The notes: generated by a model not told the origin, from the letters alone. 40,952 nt of DNA from Saprospiraceae bacterium (GCA_018057925.1 JAGPCT010000033.1:1-40952), one strand, 5' to 3'; positions 17,784-27,491 are shown, numbered from the stretch's first letter. Made by a program: numbers and translations.

Positions 17784-19277
17784 GTGTTGAAGCATCCTTT
17801 ATTTTTTATTATTTCCATTTGGCTATTATGCCTCATGCAGCCTCAGAGTATTCATGCTCAAAAGAAGTCTATTGATTTTAGCCCGAACGCCCGTAAGGCG
17901 TATCAATTGATAATGCAACTTCGCTTTAAGGAAGCCGAACAAAAAATTCAAAACATTAGAACTTCTGAACCCAACAATTATGTCACCTATTTTCTGGAAA
18001 ATTATATCGACTTCTTTTCTGCATTTATAGGTGAAACGGATGCCGATTTCAATAAGATGAAAGCCAATAAGAACATGCGTTTGTCGATGATTGACAAGAC
18101 AGACCCATCCTCTCCTTATTTTTTATATTGTAAGGCTGAAATGCAACTGCAATGGGCATTGGCACGATTGAAGTTTGAAGAATATACGCGGGCATTTTTT
18201 GAAATAAAAGCGGCTTACAAGGATTTAAACAGCAATACAAAAAAATTTCCAAACTTTATTCTCAATAAGAAAAGTATGGGTGTATTGCATGCTGCTATCG
18301 GTACAATACCGGACGAATATCGTTGGGGCGTATCTTGGTTGGGAGGTATGGATGGTACCATCGATCAGGGTATCAGAGAACTTGAATCCGTCATTCGTTA
18401 TGACCGACCTTTCCTCTTTAGGGATGAGGCCATTGTAATGTATGCCTTTGTACAGCTTCACCTCAATAATGATGCCGAAAATGCCTGGAAAGTAGTTTCA
18501 CAAGCCGGATTAGATACGGACAATAGTCCTTTGGCTTGTTTTGCCCTAAGTAACATTGCCATGCGTTCAGGACGAAATGATGTGGCAATCAATATTTTAA
18601 TGAAACGCCCCGGAGGCAGTAATTACTTCCCATTTCACTATCTCAATTTTATGCTGGGCATGGCAAAGCTCCATCGGCTCGATCCCGATGCAGACCTTTA
18701 TTTAAAGTCCTACTTGAGACAGTTTAAAGGTCGGAATTACATCAAAGAAGCCTATCAGAAACTCGCATGGAGTCAGCTTGTTGAAGGCAATGTAGCCGGA
18801 TACCTCATGAATAATGCCAATATTATAAAATATGGTCGTGCTATTGTAGATGAGGATAAAGCCGCTCTTCGGGAAGCCAATGCCGGTCAAATGCCCAATA
18901 TAGACCTCCTTAAAGCCCGACTTCTTTATGATGGCAACTACTATCAACGGTCTTATCAACTTTTAAATAGCAAAAAAGAATCTGATTTTAATAGCGTTCA
19001 GGAACGGTTGGAATATAACTATCGGATGGGACGAGTATTGCACTCCCTTTCAAATGAGGCTGCCGCATTAAATTATTATATGATTACACTGGAAAAAGGA
19101 AAAAAATATCCCAATTATTACGCTTGTAATGCTGCCCTCAATATTGGCTTGATTTACGAAGAAAAAAACAATAAGGCTCAGGCTCGAAAGTACTACAACC
19201 TTTGCCTTTCCTTGTCACCTTCCGAATACAAATCAAGTTTGCATCAAAAGGCTAAAGCAGGACTCAATAGGCTTTAG
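17784..19277 (+). CDS. Exported tetratricopeptide-repeat protein
   Basis: A 497-residue secreted protein. The signal peptide covers residues 1-25 (LFFIISIWLLCLMQPQSIHAQ, cut after HA). The remainder is alpha-helical with TPR-like pairs, clearest at about 35-55 (AYQLIMQLRFKEAEQKI) and at the C-terminus (AALNIGLIYEEKNNKAQARKYYNLCLSLSP). The start is GTG at 17784, with TTG at 17787 as alternative; the next ATG would destroy the signal peptide. A periplasmic or outer-membrane scaffold role is probable but unproven. It has its own promoter, and its stop is only 4 nt from that of the convergent methyltransferase gene. Confidence 0.82.
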   Translation: MLKHPLFFIISIWLLCLMQPQSIHAQKKSIDFSPNARKAYQLIMQLRFKEAEQKIQNIRTSEPNNYVTYFLENYIDFFSAFIGETDADFNKMKANKNMRLSMIDKTDPSSPYFLYCKAEMQLQWALARLKFEEYTRAFFEIKAAYKDLNSNTKKFPNFILNKKSMGVLHAAIGTIPDEYRWGVSWLGGMDGTIDQGIRELESVIRYDRPFLFRDEAIVMYAFVQLHLNNDAENAWKVVSQAGLDTDNSPLACFALSNIAMRSGRNDVAINILMKRPGGSNYFPFHYLNFMLGMAKLHRLDPDADLYLKSYLRQFKGRNYIKEAYQKLAWSQLVEGNVAGYLMNNANIIKYGRAIVDEDKAALREANAGQMPNIDLLKARLLYDGNYYQRSYQLLNSKKESDFNSVQERLEYNYRMGRVLHSLSNEAAALNYYMITLEKGKKYPNYYACNAALNIGLIYEEKNNKAQARKYYNLCLSLSPSEYKSSLHQKAKAGLNRL

Positions 19278-19281
19278 TTTT

Positions 19282-19887
19282 CTACTTTTTGACCATCACC
19301 ACAAAGAGTTCAGAACCAGCTCTTGGAGGAATACTGTTGTAACAAGGACTCATGACCCGGATGTCAAATAAACCTGAAAAAAGTTTCCTGTATTCGTTTT
19401 CATCGCCACCAAATGGCGGCCCCTCCTTACCAAAATCTACGTTGAATAGAACACCAACTAACCTTCCACCCCTCTTGAGTAGTGAAGCGATATGACGCAC
19501 ATATTCTTCTCGCCTTTCTAGTATCTGGGCACAGAAGAAGGTTTGTTCTAAGATTAAATCATATTGTCCGACGTGGTTAAAAAAGTCTTCATATATCACT
19601 TTAATCTGGGGCGCTTTTTTGAATCTTTCTCGCAATCTATTGGTCAATTCCTCCGAAATATCGATTAAAGTTATGTCATCAAAACCTTTAGATAGCAGGT
19701 TTTCGGCTTCGTATGAATTGCCGCAACCAGGAATGAGAATGGATACGGACTTGTCCTCGTATTGGCTCATATACTCGACCAAAGGCGGTGATGCATAACC
19801 TATATCCCATCCTGTCAGTCCGCTTTTCCATCGGTGATTCCAGAAATCAGCATTTAATTCATTGGTATGTTCAACTTTATCTTTCAT
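19282..19887 (-). CDS. TPMT-family SAM-dependent methyltransferase
   Basis: A 201-residue class I methyltransferase of the thiopurine S-methyltransferase type. FWNHRWKSGLTGWDIGYASPPL near the N-terminus and the SAM-binding ILIPGCGNSYEAENLL motif are characteristic, followed by ITLIDIS (acidic residue for the ribose) and LILEQTFFCA. Bacterial members methylate small thiols, selenium or tellurium compounds; the natural substrate here is unknown. The protein is soluble. It is downstream of a small membrane-protein gene on the same strand (63-nt gap) and convergent with the TPR gene. Confidence 0.9.
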   Translation of the reverse strand: MKDKVEHTNELNADFWNHRWKSGLTGWDIGYASPPLVEYMSQYEDKSVSILIPGCGNSYEAENLLSKGFDDITLIDISEELTNRLRERFKKAPQIKVIYEDFFNHVGQYDLILEQTFFCAQILERREEYVRHIASLLKRGGRLVGVLFNVDFGKEGPPFGGDENEYRKLFSGLFDIRVMSPCYNSIPPRAGSELFVVMVKK

Positions 19888-19950
19888 AGCTTTTGATGGT
19901 TAGATTGTTGTTAAAGGTTGGTTTTATTTTCAAAAAATTTAGCAATAATT

Positions 19951-20400
19951 CTAAAAAGGTTTTAATACCATCATCATAATAATAACCAGAAATATTACAT
20001 TTTCAATTCTTTCATAAAAAAATAATTTCTTCGATAAATGATAATATTGCTGGGGAATATCTTCACCTTGATGTTGTTTTAATAAGGTTTTGATGGGCTT
20101 TGATAAAGGAGATAATACTACCGGTCCGAAGCCCAACGCCACTAAAAACAAAACTAAACTGGTGACAAACCATCCCATCCTGAAGAGATATGTGTTGATG
20201 AATCCCATCGCCAGCCCGGATAACAGCAGTAATGTTCCGCCTACCATTACGAAGATGTGGAGCCGATTGCGTATAAGATATGCATGTCGTAGCTCTGACA
20301 TAGTGGAAGCCCTCGTCACAATGTATATCATGACAAAACCGGGACCAAGACCTAATATAGCCGAAAATACATGAATTAATAAAATTATGTTATAAAGCAT
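19951..20400 (-). CDS. Four-helix membrane protein, DUF2269-like
   Basis: A 149-residue integral membrane protein with four predicted helices: about 4-27 (IILLIHVFSAILGLGPGFVMIY), 48-68, 75-97 and 130-147. The LLIHVFSAILGLGP start resembles the DUF2269 family of predicted membrane proteins; a histidine in helix 1 is conserved in that type. Function unknown. It probably heads a two-gene transcript with the methyltransferase. The region upstream (20401-20808) contains repeat copies rather than a recognisable promoter. Confidence 0.7.
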   Translation of the reverse strand: MLYNIILLIHVFSAILGLGPGFVMIYIVTRASTMSELRHAYLIRNRLHIFVMVGGTLLLLSGLAMGFINTYLFRMGWFVTSLVLFLVALGFGPVVLSPLSKPIKTLLKQHQGEDIPQQYYHLSKKLFFYERIENVIFLVIIMMMVLKPF

Positions 20401-20486
20401 GAATGATAACTTCTAATAGGAGTAAAATCAGCAGAATATTCAATATTGGCTATTTTACACACTCCACAATAAAATTTATTAAACCC

Positions 20487-20638
20487 CAATTCAGCAGTAA
20501 AGGTTTTGAAAAACCGTATAGTGCTGATTATGAGGTTTAATCCCGATGTACGAATCGTTTCAATGGTTTCTGTAAACCATTGATTACGAGTCGTAAGTCG
20601 ATTCCACATTAGACAAATGCGGAATTTGGGTTAAAAGG
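20487..20638 (+). repeat. Three-hairpin dispersed repeat, family 1, copy C (best preserved)
   Basis: About 152 bp. Left hairpin: CAGCA/TGCTG outer arms with GGTTTT/AAAACC inner arms. Middle hairpin: CAATGGTTT (20561-20569) with AAACCATTG, a 9-bp stem with a CTGT loop. Right hairpin: TTCCACATT with AATGCGGAA, one mismatch. It ends GGGTTAAAAGG. This copy serves as the reference for the family. It fills the gap between the divergent membrane protein and transglutaminase genes. Confidence 0.7.
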
Positions 20639-20713
20639 CTAATGTACCATAAAATATGGTTATCCTCCAGAATAAAGACAGTTTTGTCGGCAATTAGTTT
20701 TATTTTAATGTCA

Positions 20714-20748
20714 AATTCTGCATTGTCTTTTGTGGAATTTGGGTTAAA
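20714..20748 (+). repeat. Partial family 1 repeat: right hairpin and tail only
   Basis: ATTCTGCA pairs (with wobble) to TGTGGAAT, followed by TTGGGTTAAA. This repeats the right-hand end of copy C about 100 bp further on, as a tandem solo end. No other feature was recognised between 20640 and the transglutaminase start at 20809. Confidence 0.5.
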
Positions 20749-20808
20749 CCCTATAGAGAATTCGAATGTTGAAGAAATAGATCAAATTATGTACACAACA
20801 TAAATGCT

Positions 20809-21414
20809 ATGAAATTACACATCGAATCAAGTATTCTTGAAGATTATCTATTAGAAATTCCGCCAATCATTCAGTTTGATACCCCAAATATCAGTCAAAA
20901 AATTCTCGACATTCAATCATTGGCTTCTTCCTCTTTAGAAAGGGCAAAACTTGCCTTTGAAATAGCGAGAGACCAAGTTGCCCATTCCTTTGATACCGGA
21001 TATGAAAAAGTGACAATTTCTGCTGAAGAGGCATTGACACAGCATGAAGGAATCTGCTTTGCCAAATCACATGTGCTGGCAGCGCTTTTGCGGGGCATGG
21101 GCATTCCTGCCGGCTTTTGCTACCAACGAGTACTAAGGAAAGGCACCATCGAGTCAGGTTATGCGCTCCATGGCTTGAATGCTCTGTATTTGGAGGATGT
21201 TGGATGGTTTAGGCTTGATCCTCGTGGCAATAAAGAGGGCATTGATTCGCAGTTTAATACGGAGAAGGAGCAGTTGGCTTATACGATAAGACCGCAGCTT
21301 GGAGAAGTGGATTATCCCGAGGTTTTTATAGCACCTTTACCTGCTGTCATTCAGGCAATGCAATCTTCAGATAGTTGTCAATCCTTGTTTTACAATCGTC
21401 CGGAGATGCAATAA
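20809..21414 (+). CDS. Transglutaminase-like domain protein
   Basis: A 201-residue cytoplasmic protein with a transglutaminase/protease core. The Cys-His-Asp triad is visible as C83 (HEGICFAKSHVLAALLRGMGIPAGFC), H121 (SGYALHGLNALYL) and D137 (GWFRLDPRG). There is no signal peptide. Such stand-alone domains are usually cysteine proteases or amidases of unknown substrate. It is followed after 54 nt by the OsmC gene on the same strand; a TAACTTTG -7-like box overlapping its stop codon suggests OsmC can also be expressed independently. Confidence 0.88.
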   Translation: MKLHIESSILEDYLLEIPPIIQFDTPNISQKILDIQSLASSSLERAKLAFEIARDQVAHSFDTGYEKVTISAEEALTQHEGICFAKSHVLAALLRGMGIPAGFCYQRVLRKGTIESGYALHGLNALYLEDVGWFRLDPRGNKEGIDSQFNTEKEQLAYTIRPQLGEVDYPEVFIAPLPAVIQAMQSSDSCQSLFYNRPEMQ

Positions 21415-21419
21415 CTTTG
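21412..21419 (+). promoter_or_regulatory. Candidate -7 box upstream of the OsmC gene
   Basis: TAACTTTG fits TAnnTTTG, and its first three bases are the stop codon of the transglutaminase gene. The nearest upstream TTG (21385-21387) is 24 nt away, longer than ideal, so support is modest. Confidence 0.35.
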
Positions 21420-21468
21420 TATATTGGCTTTAAAATTTATTAAGAAATCAGATTAAAATAAATAGGCG

Positions 21469-21882
21469 ATGAAGATTCACATAAAACGAATAAATGAAGA
21501 TTTTCAGATGGAAGCCGTCAATGAAGAGGGCAATACGATTATGATGGATGGTAGTCCATCTATTGGTGGAGCTAATCTGGGTATGCGACCCATGCAATTG
21601 CTTCTGGCTGCAATAGGCGGCTGTAGCGCTATTGATGTCATCCATATTCTTAAAAAACAGCGACAAGACATCACTTCCTTTTCTGTTGAAGTGGACGGTA
21701 TGTCGGAGCCGGTAGAGGATTATTCACTATATCGAAATATTACTGTTCTCTTTAGAATCAAAGGTAATGTCGATGTGAAGAAGGCTCTGAAGGCCGCCCA
21801 GCTGTCTTTTGAAAAATACTGTTCGGTGTCTAAAACGTTGGAACACACGGCAAATATAGAGTTTAAGGTAATCGTAGAATAG
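21469..21882 (+). CDS. OsmC family protein
   Basis: A 137-residue OsmC/Ohr-fold protein, a family of thiol peroxidases that reduce organic hydroperoxides. The two conserved cysteines are present: C52 in LLAAIGGCSAIDVIHIL and C118 in FEKYCSVSKTLEH. It is cytoplasmic and expected to act as a dimer. Whether this YhfA-like member is a true peroxidase is not settled by sequence. The gene is convergent with the DUF4294 gene, separated by 68 nt. Confidence 0.92.
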   Translation: MKIHIKRINEDFQMEAVNEEGNTIMMDGSPSIGGANLGMRPMQLLLAAIGGCSAIDVIHILKKQRQDITSFSVEVDGMSEPVEDYSLYRNITVLFRIKGNVDVKKALKAAQLSFEKYCSVSKTLEHTANIEFKVIVE

Positions 21883-21950
21883 TAGCTTTTTCAGTAGTTA
21901 ACTTTGGGCTTTTTTTCTACCATCCCATCGATAAGGCACTATAAGCATAG

Positions 21951-22553
21951 TTATCTTTTAATATTCAGGCGATAATCGTCCAATACCATATCGAGTATGT
22001 AGTCTTCACCTCGTTTGTAGCCGTCTCTTAGGTGGTATCCGTAAAATCGACCGGATGTATTGTAATAAAAAGCTGACCACGTACCTTTAATTTCTTTGAT
22101 TACGTCGTAAAAAGGCTCGTTGAGCTCCTTTTCAATCATCTTAGTAAGTATGAGGCCCTGCGTCCTTGTTAATTTTTTCAAAGGCTCTTCAAATTGTTCT
22201 TCTAATTCCCTTTCGAGGGTTTTCATATACTTTTTTTGTTCTCGTCTTGTCATGCTGCGTGTTGCTTCTTTCGATTCATGATAAATACGCATGGCTTCTA
22301 AGGCATAAGGATAGACAATGGCAGCGTAACGTCGATACCGCATATATCGATCATATTCATCCTTGCTGCCGAATTGTTTTTTGGAAGAAACAGACACTTC
22401 ATCGAGTTGGTCCAAGTAGGCAGTATCGCCTTTTTCGGTGATGACACGCAACATCTTTTTGCCCGCAAATATTACAGTATCAACTTGTTGATGTTGTGCA
22501 TTGACGGAATAAAGTATGGAGAAAAACAAGAATACTAAAAAAGATTTTTTCAT
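21951..22553 (-). CDS. DUF4294 domain-containing exported protein
   Basis: A 200-residue secreted protein of the Bacteroidota family DUF4294, function unknown. Residues 1-19 are a signal peptide (FLVFLFFSILYSVNAQ). The mature part has a highly charged helical middle (ATRSMTRREQKKYMKTLERELEEQFEEPLKKL, about 96-127) and a Tyr-rich end (FYYNTSGRFYGYHLRDGYKRGEDYILD). It stands alone, divergent from PBP1A across a 318-nt gap. Confidence 0.85.
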   Translation of the reverse strand: MKKSFLVFLFFSILYSVNAQHQQVDTVIFAGKKMLRVITEKGDTAYLDQLDEVSVSSKKQFGSKDEYDRYMRYRRYAAIVYPYALEAMRIYHESKEATRSMTRREQKKYMKTLERELEEQFEEPLKKLTRTQGLILTKMIEKELNEPFYDVIKEIKGTWSAFYYNTSGRFYGYHLRDGYKRGEDYILDMVLDDYRLNIKR

Positions 22554-22871
22554 GGTTTATTCTTTCAACTAAAGAACGCAAATTTGTTGCTTTTGATTTG
22601 AAATTCAGAAAAATATTATTGAAAATAACAAAATGGCAACAAAAAGTAAATGTTTGAGGTAGAAGGGAGCATTGAAAGACATTCAAATAGTTAAACAGAA
22701 TCAATGATTTGGAGGGTCTGAAGCTTTTCAAGGATGCATCATTTTGATTATTTTGATAGATTATAATTTTATACATTAAACAATCATATAAAACTTACAT
22801 ACCGCCTTTACACATGATACATATTAATTTATTCGTACATTCGTTATTTATTTTATATATTTTAAGACAGT
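22554..22871. other. Divergent spacer between DUF4294 and PBP1A genes
   Basis: AT-rich spacer. I see no convincing TAnnTTTG element for either gene, no repeat copy and no RNA gene; the frames present are not protein-like. Confidence 0.5.
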
Positions 22872-25379
22872 ATGGAAGACAGTAATCCGAAAATTAAGTC
22901 CATTGTCCGAAAAATGTGGATAGGCTTGGGCTGCTTTATTTTATTTATTGCGGTCTATTTGTTTTACCTCTCATTGTCCGGCTTACCTACTTTTGAAGAG
23001 TTGGAGAATCCGAAATACGACTTTGCCAGTCAGATACTTTCGTCCGACAATTCCACATTGGGTCGATTGTATATTGAAAATAGGGTACCTGTGGATTATA
23101 GGAACATATCTCCCAATATCATCAAAGCCTTGATTGCTACCGAAGATGTACGCTTTGAAAAACACAGCGGTGTCGATGCAGAAGCCATTGCAAGGGTCGT
23201 TGCTAAAACTGTTTTACTTGCCAATAAGAGTTCAGGTGGAGGAAGTACCATTACCCAGCAATTGGCTAAGTTGTTATATTCTGATCGTGACTTTGGCGAC
23301 ATGGGAAGAATCCGTAAAACATTCGCCTTGGTTAATATAAAACTCAAAGAATGGATTACTTCCATAAGATTAGAGCGAAGCTACACCAAAGAAGAAATTC
23401 TTGCGATGTATCTCAATAAATTCAACTTCATCTATGGTGCTTATGGTATCGAGGCTGCGTCGGAAACCTATTTTTCCAAAAGTAACAAAGACTTGACTAT
23501 CCCTGAGGCAGCTGTATTGGTGGGTATGCTCAAGAATCCTTCTCTCTACAATCCCGTCCGGCGGCGAGAACAGGCAACGATGCGCCGCAATACCGTCCTC
23601 AAAAGGATGTATAGCAATGGTGATTTGACCGGTGAATTATATCAAAAGTACACCGCCGAACCAATTAAACTTGATTTTAAACCAAAATCCCACATCGATG
23701 GTGATGCCACCTACTTTAGAATGGAGGTTGGCAAAGAAGTCAGTCAAATAATCCGTAAAATGGATTTGCAGAAGTCGGATGGATCACTCTATGATATTTA
23801 TAGGGATGGCTTGAAGATTTATACTTCCATCGATATTGATATGCAGCGCATCGCTGAAGAAACAATGCTCAAGCACATGAAAACGGTTCAGGCTAACTTT
23901 TGGCGTGAATGGAAGGGAAAAGACCCCTGGAAATATAATGCAGACAAAGGTCAGCTTGCCATTCGCGATGCTTCCATGAAGAATTTAGTACGCTCCTCAG
24001 ATAGATACATCAATATGCGCCAAAACCTCTTTGAGCAAGAATTGGACGACTTGTCGGCTAAATTCCCTGATGTTAATTTTACCGATATTGAGTTTGATAT
24101 ATGGACTAATGCGGATAGAGAGGGACTCGACAAAGTAGCCAAAAAATATAAAATTACGGACGACCAAAAACAGACTTACAAAAAGATTATGGCTGACCCT
24201 GACTATAAAATCGCTGTCGCTAAATGGCAACAATTCCGCAAAGATGTAAGAACTGAGTTTGCTAAAAAGTTTAAGATGAAAGTATTTGCCTACAATACTG
24301 TGGGTGAGAAAGATACGACGATGACTCCTTATGACAGTATCCGTTATCATCGAATGTTTTTACAGACAGGTATAATAGCCATTGAACCATCAACAGGTCA
24401 GGTCAAGGTATGGGTCGGAGGTATCAATCATAAGTATTTTAAGTTTGACCATATCCGGACAAAGAGACAAGTGGGTTCTACTTTTAAACCATTTGTGTAT
24501 GCATCAGCAATAACATTCTTAGGAATAAGCCCATGTATGAAAGTCACAGACCAGCAGTATTCCATTGTGCCGGGAGAGGCGAATTTTGGTCTTATCAATG
24601 TATGGTCTCCGGGCAATGCGGAAGGTAAATTTAGTGGAAAGAGTATGACCTTATATGAGGCGTTGAAGGAATCACGCAACTCAGTTTCTGTTTATCTTAT
24701 GAAGCAGTTGAAATCCACACGGCCTGTCCTTGAACTTGTCAATAATATGGGGATAGATAAGTCGAAAGTCCCCGCACAGCCATCTATTTGTCTAGGTGCT
24801 GCCGATCTCACTGTCATGGAGATGACGGGTGCTTATGCGTCGTTTGCCAATAATGGCACTTATGTTGTCCCTTCATTTATAACCAAGATTGAGGATAAAA
24901 ATGGGAAAATAATATATAAAAATACCTCTGATGAGAAGCAAGCATTGCCGGCCGATATCAATTATGTCATGGTTGATATGCTCAAGTATGCCGTCAGGGG
25001 ATCTGCCGGATTCGGGGGTATCAAGAGTGAAATAGGTGGAAAGACAGGAACAACCAACGACTACGTGGATGGATGGTTTATGGGAATTACTCCCGGATTG
25101 GTAGTCGGCACATGGGTGGGAGGAGATGATCGATGGATTCACTTCAATAGCTTGACTTATGGACAAGGGAGTAAAATGGCACGTCCCTTTTTCTCTGAAT
25201 TTATCAGACAACTTGAATTGCAAAAAGTTTCTGATTTTGATCCAAGAGCTAGATTTGTTGTTCCACCCGGACCGCAGTCTATTATTACCGACTGTAGTCA
25301 ATATCAGCGGAATGATATCATAGAGCAGCCATCAGATACTGTAAAAAAGAAGGCCGGAGAAGACGACTTCTTCCAATGA
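22872..25379 (+). CDS. Bifunctional penicillin-binding protein 1A (transglycosylase/transpeptidase)
   Basis: An 835-residue class A PBP that polymerises and cross-links peptidoglycan at the cell surface. One N-terminal membrane anchor (about 14-36). The GT51 glycosyltransferase domain has catalytic E91 in ATEDVRFEKHSGVD and the GGSTITQQLAK motif (124-133). The transpeptidase domain has S536-T-F-K539 (SxxK), SRN (601-603) and K724-T-G-T (KTGT). About residues 340-470, between the two domains, are a charged insert of helical character. The C-terminus ends in an acidic/Lys-rich tail. All catalytic residues are intact. Gene stands alone, convergent with the P-type ATPase gene. Confidence 0.95.
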   Translation: MEDSNPKIKSIVRKMWIGLGCFILFIAVYLFYLSLSGLPTFEELENPKYDFASQILSSDNSTLGRLYIENRVPVDYRNISPNIIKALIATEDVRFEKHSGVDAEAIARVVAKTVLLANKSSGGGSTITQQLAKLLYSDRDFGDMGRIRKTFALVNIKLKEWITSIRLERSYTKEEILAMYLNKFNFIYGAYGIEAASETYFSKSNKDLTIPEAAVLVGMLKNPSLYNPVRRREQATMRRNTVLKRMYSNGDLTGELYQKYTAEPIKLDFKPKSHIDGDATYFRMEVGKEVSQIIRKMDLQKSDGSLYDIYRDGLKIYTSIDIDMQRIAEETMLKHMKTVQANFWREWKGKDPWKYNADKGQLAIRDASMKNLVRSSDRYINMRQNLFEQELDDLSAKFPDVNFTDIEFDIWTNADREGLDKVAKKYKITDDQKQTYKKIMADPDYKIAVAKWQQFRKDVRTEFAKKFKMKVFAYNTVGEKDTTMTPYDSIRYHRMFLQTGIIAIEPSTGQVKVWVGGINHKYFKFDHIRTKRQVGSTFKPFVYASAITFLGISPCMKVTDQQYSIVPGEANFGLINVWSPGNAEGKFSGKSMTLYEALKESRNSVSVYLMKQLKSTRPVLELVNNMGIDKSKVPAQPSICLGAADLTVMEMTGAYASFANNGTYVVPSFITKIEDKNGKIIYKNTSDEKQALPADINYVMVDMLKYAVRGSAGFGGIKSEIGGKTGTTNDYVDGWFMGITPGLVVGTWVGGDDRWIHFNSLTYGQGSKMARPFFSEFIRQLELQKVSDFDPRARFVVPPGPQSIITDCSQYQRNDIIEQPSDTVKKKAGEDDFFQ

Positions 25380-25415
25380 TTCCTTCACTAATGGGAGTAA
25401 ATAGGCGTGGTGGTG

Positions 25416-27491
25416 CTATAGTTTTTGAATACGAATGGCATTGCCAACAGCGAGTAATGCTACACCGACATCGGCAAATACGGCTTCCCACATAGTGGCA
25501 TGCCCCGAGGCTCCTAAAATCAAGACGATACCTTTTACGACAAAGGCTAATAGTATATTTTGCCACACTATTTGTTTGGTTTTTTTGCCTAAAAAAATGG
25601 CTTTTGGTATCTTTTTTATGTCATCATCCTGAATGACAACATCAGCGCTTTCTATTGCCATATCGCTTCCCAACCCACCCATGGCTATTCCCACGTCGCT
25701 TCCGGCAAGAACAGGAGCATCATTCATGCCATCACCGACAAAAGCTATGGGAGCATATTCCTGCCGAATAAGCTGCATTTTAGACACTTTATCCTCCGGC
25801 AATAATGCTCCATAAGCCGCTTTAATTCCGACTTCTTTCGCTACCGCTTCCACCACTTTGATGCTATCGCCACTCAACATAGTCATACCGACATGCATGG
25901 CTTCTAATTGACGCACCACTTCAACCGCATCTTTTTTTATAACATCAGCAATAGTTATATATCCGGCATACTTTCCATTCATGCATACTGCTACAATGGT
26001 AAATGGAATTTGTTCCAAATCAGCTGGATACGCTATCTTCATATCCCTCATGAGGGCGAGATTGCCCGCTGCGAAGGGCGTACCATCGACGATACCTGAC
26101 ATTCCTTTGCCGGAAATTTCTCGTACTTCGGTGACGGTTATGTTGCTGATATCATCCATGACATATCGACCAATTGCACCGGCAATGGGATGTGTGCTAA
26201 AGGCCTGCAATGCCCTTAATCTATGCAAAAATACTGCCACTTCCACGGAAGGATCAACGACGACATCTCTAACTTCAAAGCGGCCTTCTGTCATTGTTCC
26301 AGTCTTATCTAAAACAATATGTCGCAATGATGCCAGCGTGTCTAAGTAGTTGCCACCTTTTATGAGAATACCATTGCGACTGGATGCTCCTATTCCGCCC
26401 AGATATCCCAATGGTATGCTGATTACCAAAGCACAAGGGCAAGAAATTACCAGAAATATTAGGGAACGATAAAGCCATTCTCTAAACATATATTCTTCCA
26501 CAAAGAAATAGGGCAAAAAACAAATTAATACAGCCAACAAGACGACAACAGGCGTATAAATGCGTGCAAATTTGCGTATAAATAATTCGGTCGGAGCTTT
26601 GCGAGATGATGCATCTTGTACCATTTGAAGGATGTGAGACAGCTTACTGTCCTGGTAAAGCCGAGTTACTTGAATTTTACTTACCGTGTGCATATTAATC
26701 ATGCCTGCTAAAATTTCATCCCCTTTCACTTTGCGTATCGGGACGCTCTCACCCGTCAAGGCGGATGTATTAAAATCGGCTTCGTCGGTGATTAAGCTGC
26801 CATCCAATCCGGCTTTTTCTCCCGGATTTAATACGACAATGGAGCCTATAGCTACGTCGGCAGCATGAATGGAGCGGCTTTGATTACCTTCGAGTATGGT
26901 GACGACGTCGGGACGCTGATCCAGCATGGTTTTGATATTTGCCTTTGCTCGCCTGACGGCCATAGTTTGTAATAATTCACCGGTCATATAAAATAGCATT
27001 ACAGCTACAGCCTCGGGGTATTCGCCGATAGCCATGGCACTTAGAGTGGCGAGACTCATTAGGAAGAATTCTGAAAATATCTCACCTTTGCCTATTCCTT
27101 CCCACGCTTCTTTAATGACAGGCCAACCTACCGGTATGAATGCCAAAATATATAGACCCAATCGAATATATTCGCTGTAGTATGTCGGTTGCACATTGTC
27201 TAACACAATACCCGTCATCATAAGGGCAAAGCTGATAATTACGGGTTTAAATAGTTGAATTGGGCTTTCTTCATGCTCTGAAGAATGGTCGTGATCATGA
27301 TCATGTGAGTGCGTATGGTCGTGGTGATGCGTGTGGGAAGAGTGAGGGGACGGACTTTTTCTATTTTTGACAAAAGAAATTTTAGTCTTTTGGTCAATCT
27401 TTTTTTCTAAAGTACAACAAAGCTGATTGCCTTGTGCGTCATAGGTATGAATGTGTTTGTCCATGTTTACCGGATGTTGTGTTCTATCCAT
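25416..27491 (-). CDS. Heavy-metal P1B-type ATPase (Zn/Cd/Pb exporter type)
   Basis: A 691-residue inner-membrane pump exporting soft divalent cations. The membrane metal site is SCPCALV (CPC at 351-353); the phosphorylated aspartate is D395 in DKTGT; TGES at 246-249 is the actuator loop; GDGMNDAPVL forms the P-domain hinge. The last helices contain a conserved Lys (AFVVKGIVL) and ADVGVALL, the P1B-2 (Zn/Cd/Pb) signature. The usual N-terminal CxxC heavy-metal domain is replaced by a short start with CC (25-26) and a His/Asp-rich stretch (residues 50-73) likely to bind metal. A TACCTTTG-like box (TACTTTTG) is upstream. No metalloregulator gene is adjacent. Confidence 0.94.
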   Translation of the reverse strand: MDRTQHPVNMDKHIHTYDAQGNQLCCTLEKKIDQKTKISFVKNRKSPSPHSSHTHHHDHTHSHDHDHDHSSEHEESPIQLFKPVIISFALMMTGIVLDNVQPTYYSEYIRLGLYILAFIPVGWPVIKEAWEGIGKGEIFSEFFLMSLATLSAMAIGEYPEAVAVMLFYMTGELLQTMAVRRAKANIKTMLDQRPDVVTILEGNQSRSIHAADVAIGSIVVLNPGEKAGLDGSLITDEADFNTSALTGESVPIRKVKGDEILAGMINMHTVSKIQVTRLYQDSKLSHILQMVQDASSRKAPTELFIRKFARIYTPVVVLLAVLICFLPYFFVEEYMFREWLYRSLIFLVISCPCALVISIPLGYLGGIGASSRNGILIKGGNYLDTLASLRHIVLDKTGTMTEGRFEVRDVVVDPSVEVAVFLHRLRALQAFSTHPIAGAIGRYVMDDISNITVTEVREISGKGMSGIVDGTPFAAGNLALMRDMKIAYPADLEQIPFTIVAVCMNGKYAGYITIADVIKKDAVEVVRQLEAMHVGMTMLSGDSIKVVEAVAKEVGIKAAYGALLPEDKVSKMQLIRQEYAPIAFVGDGMNDAPVLAGSDVGIAMGGLGSDMAIESADVVIQDDDIKKIPKAIFLGKKTKQIVWQNILLAFVVKGIVLILGASGHATMWEAVFADVGVALLAVGNAIRIQKL

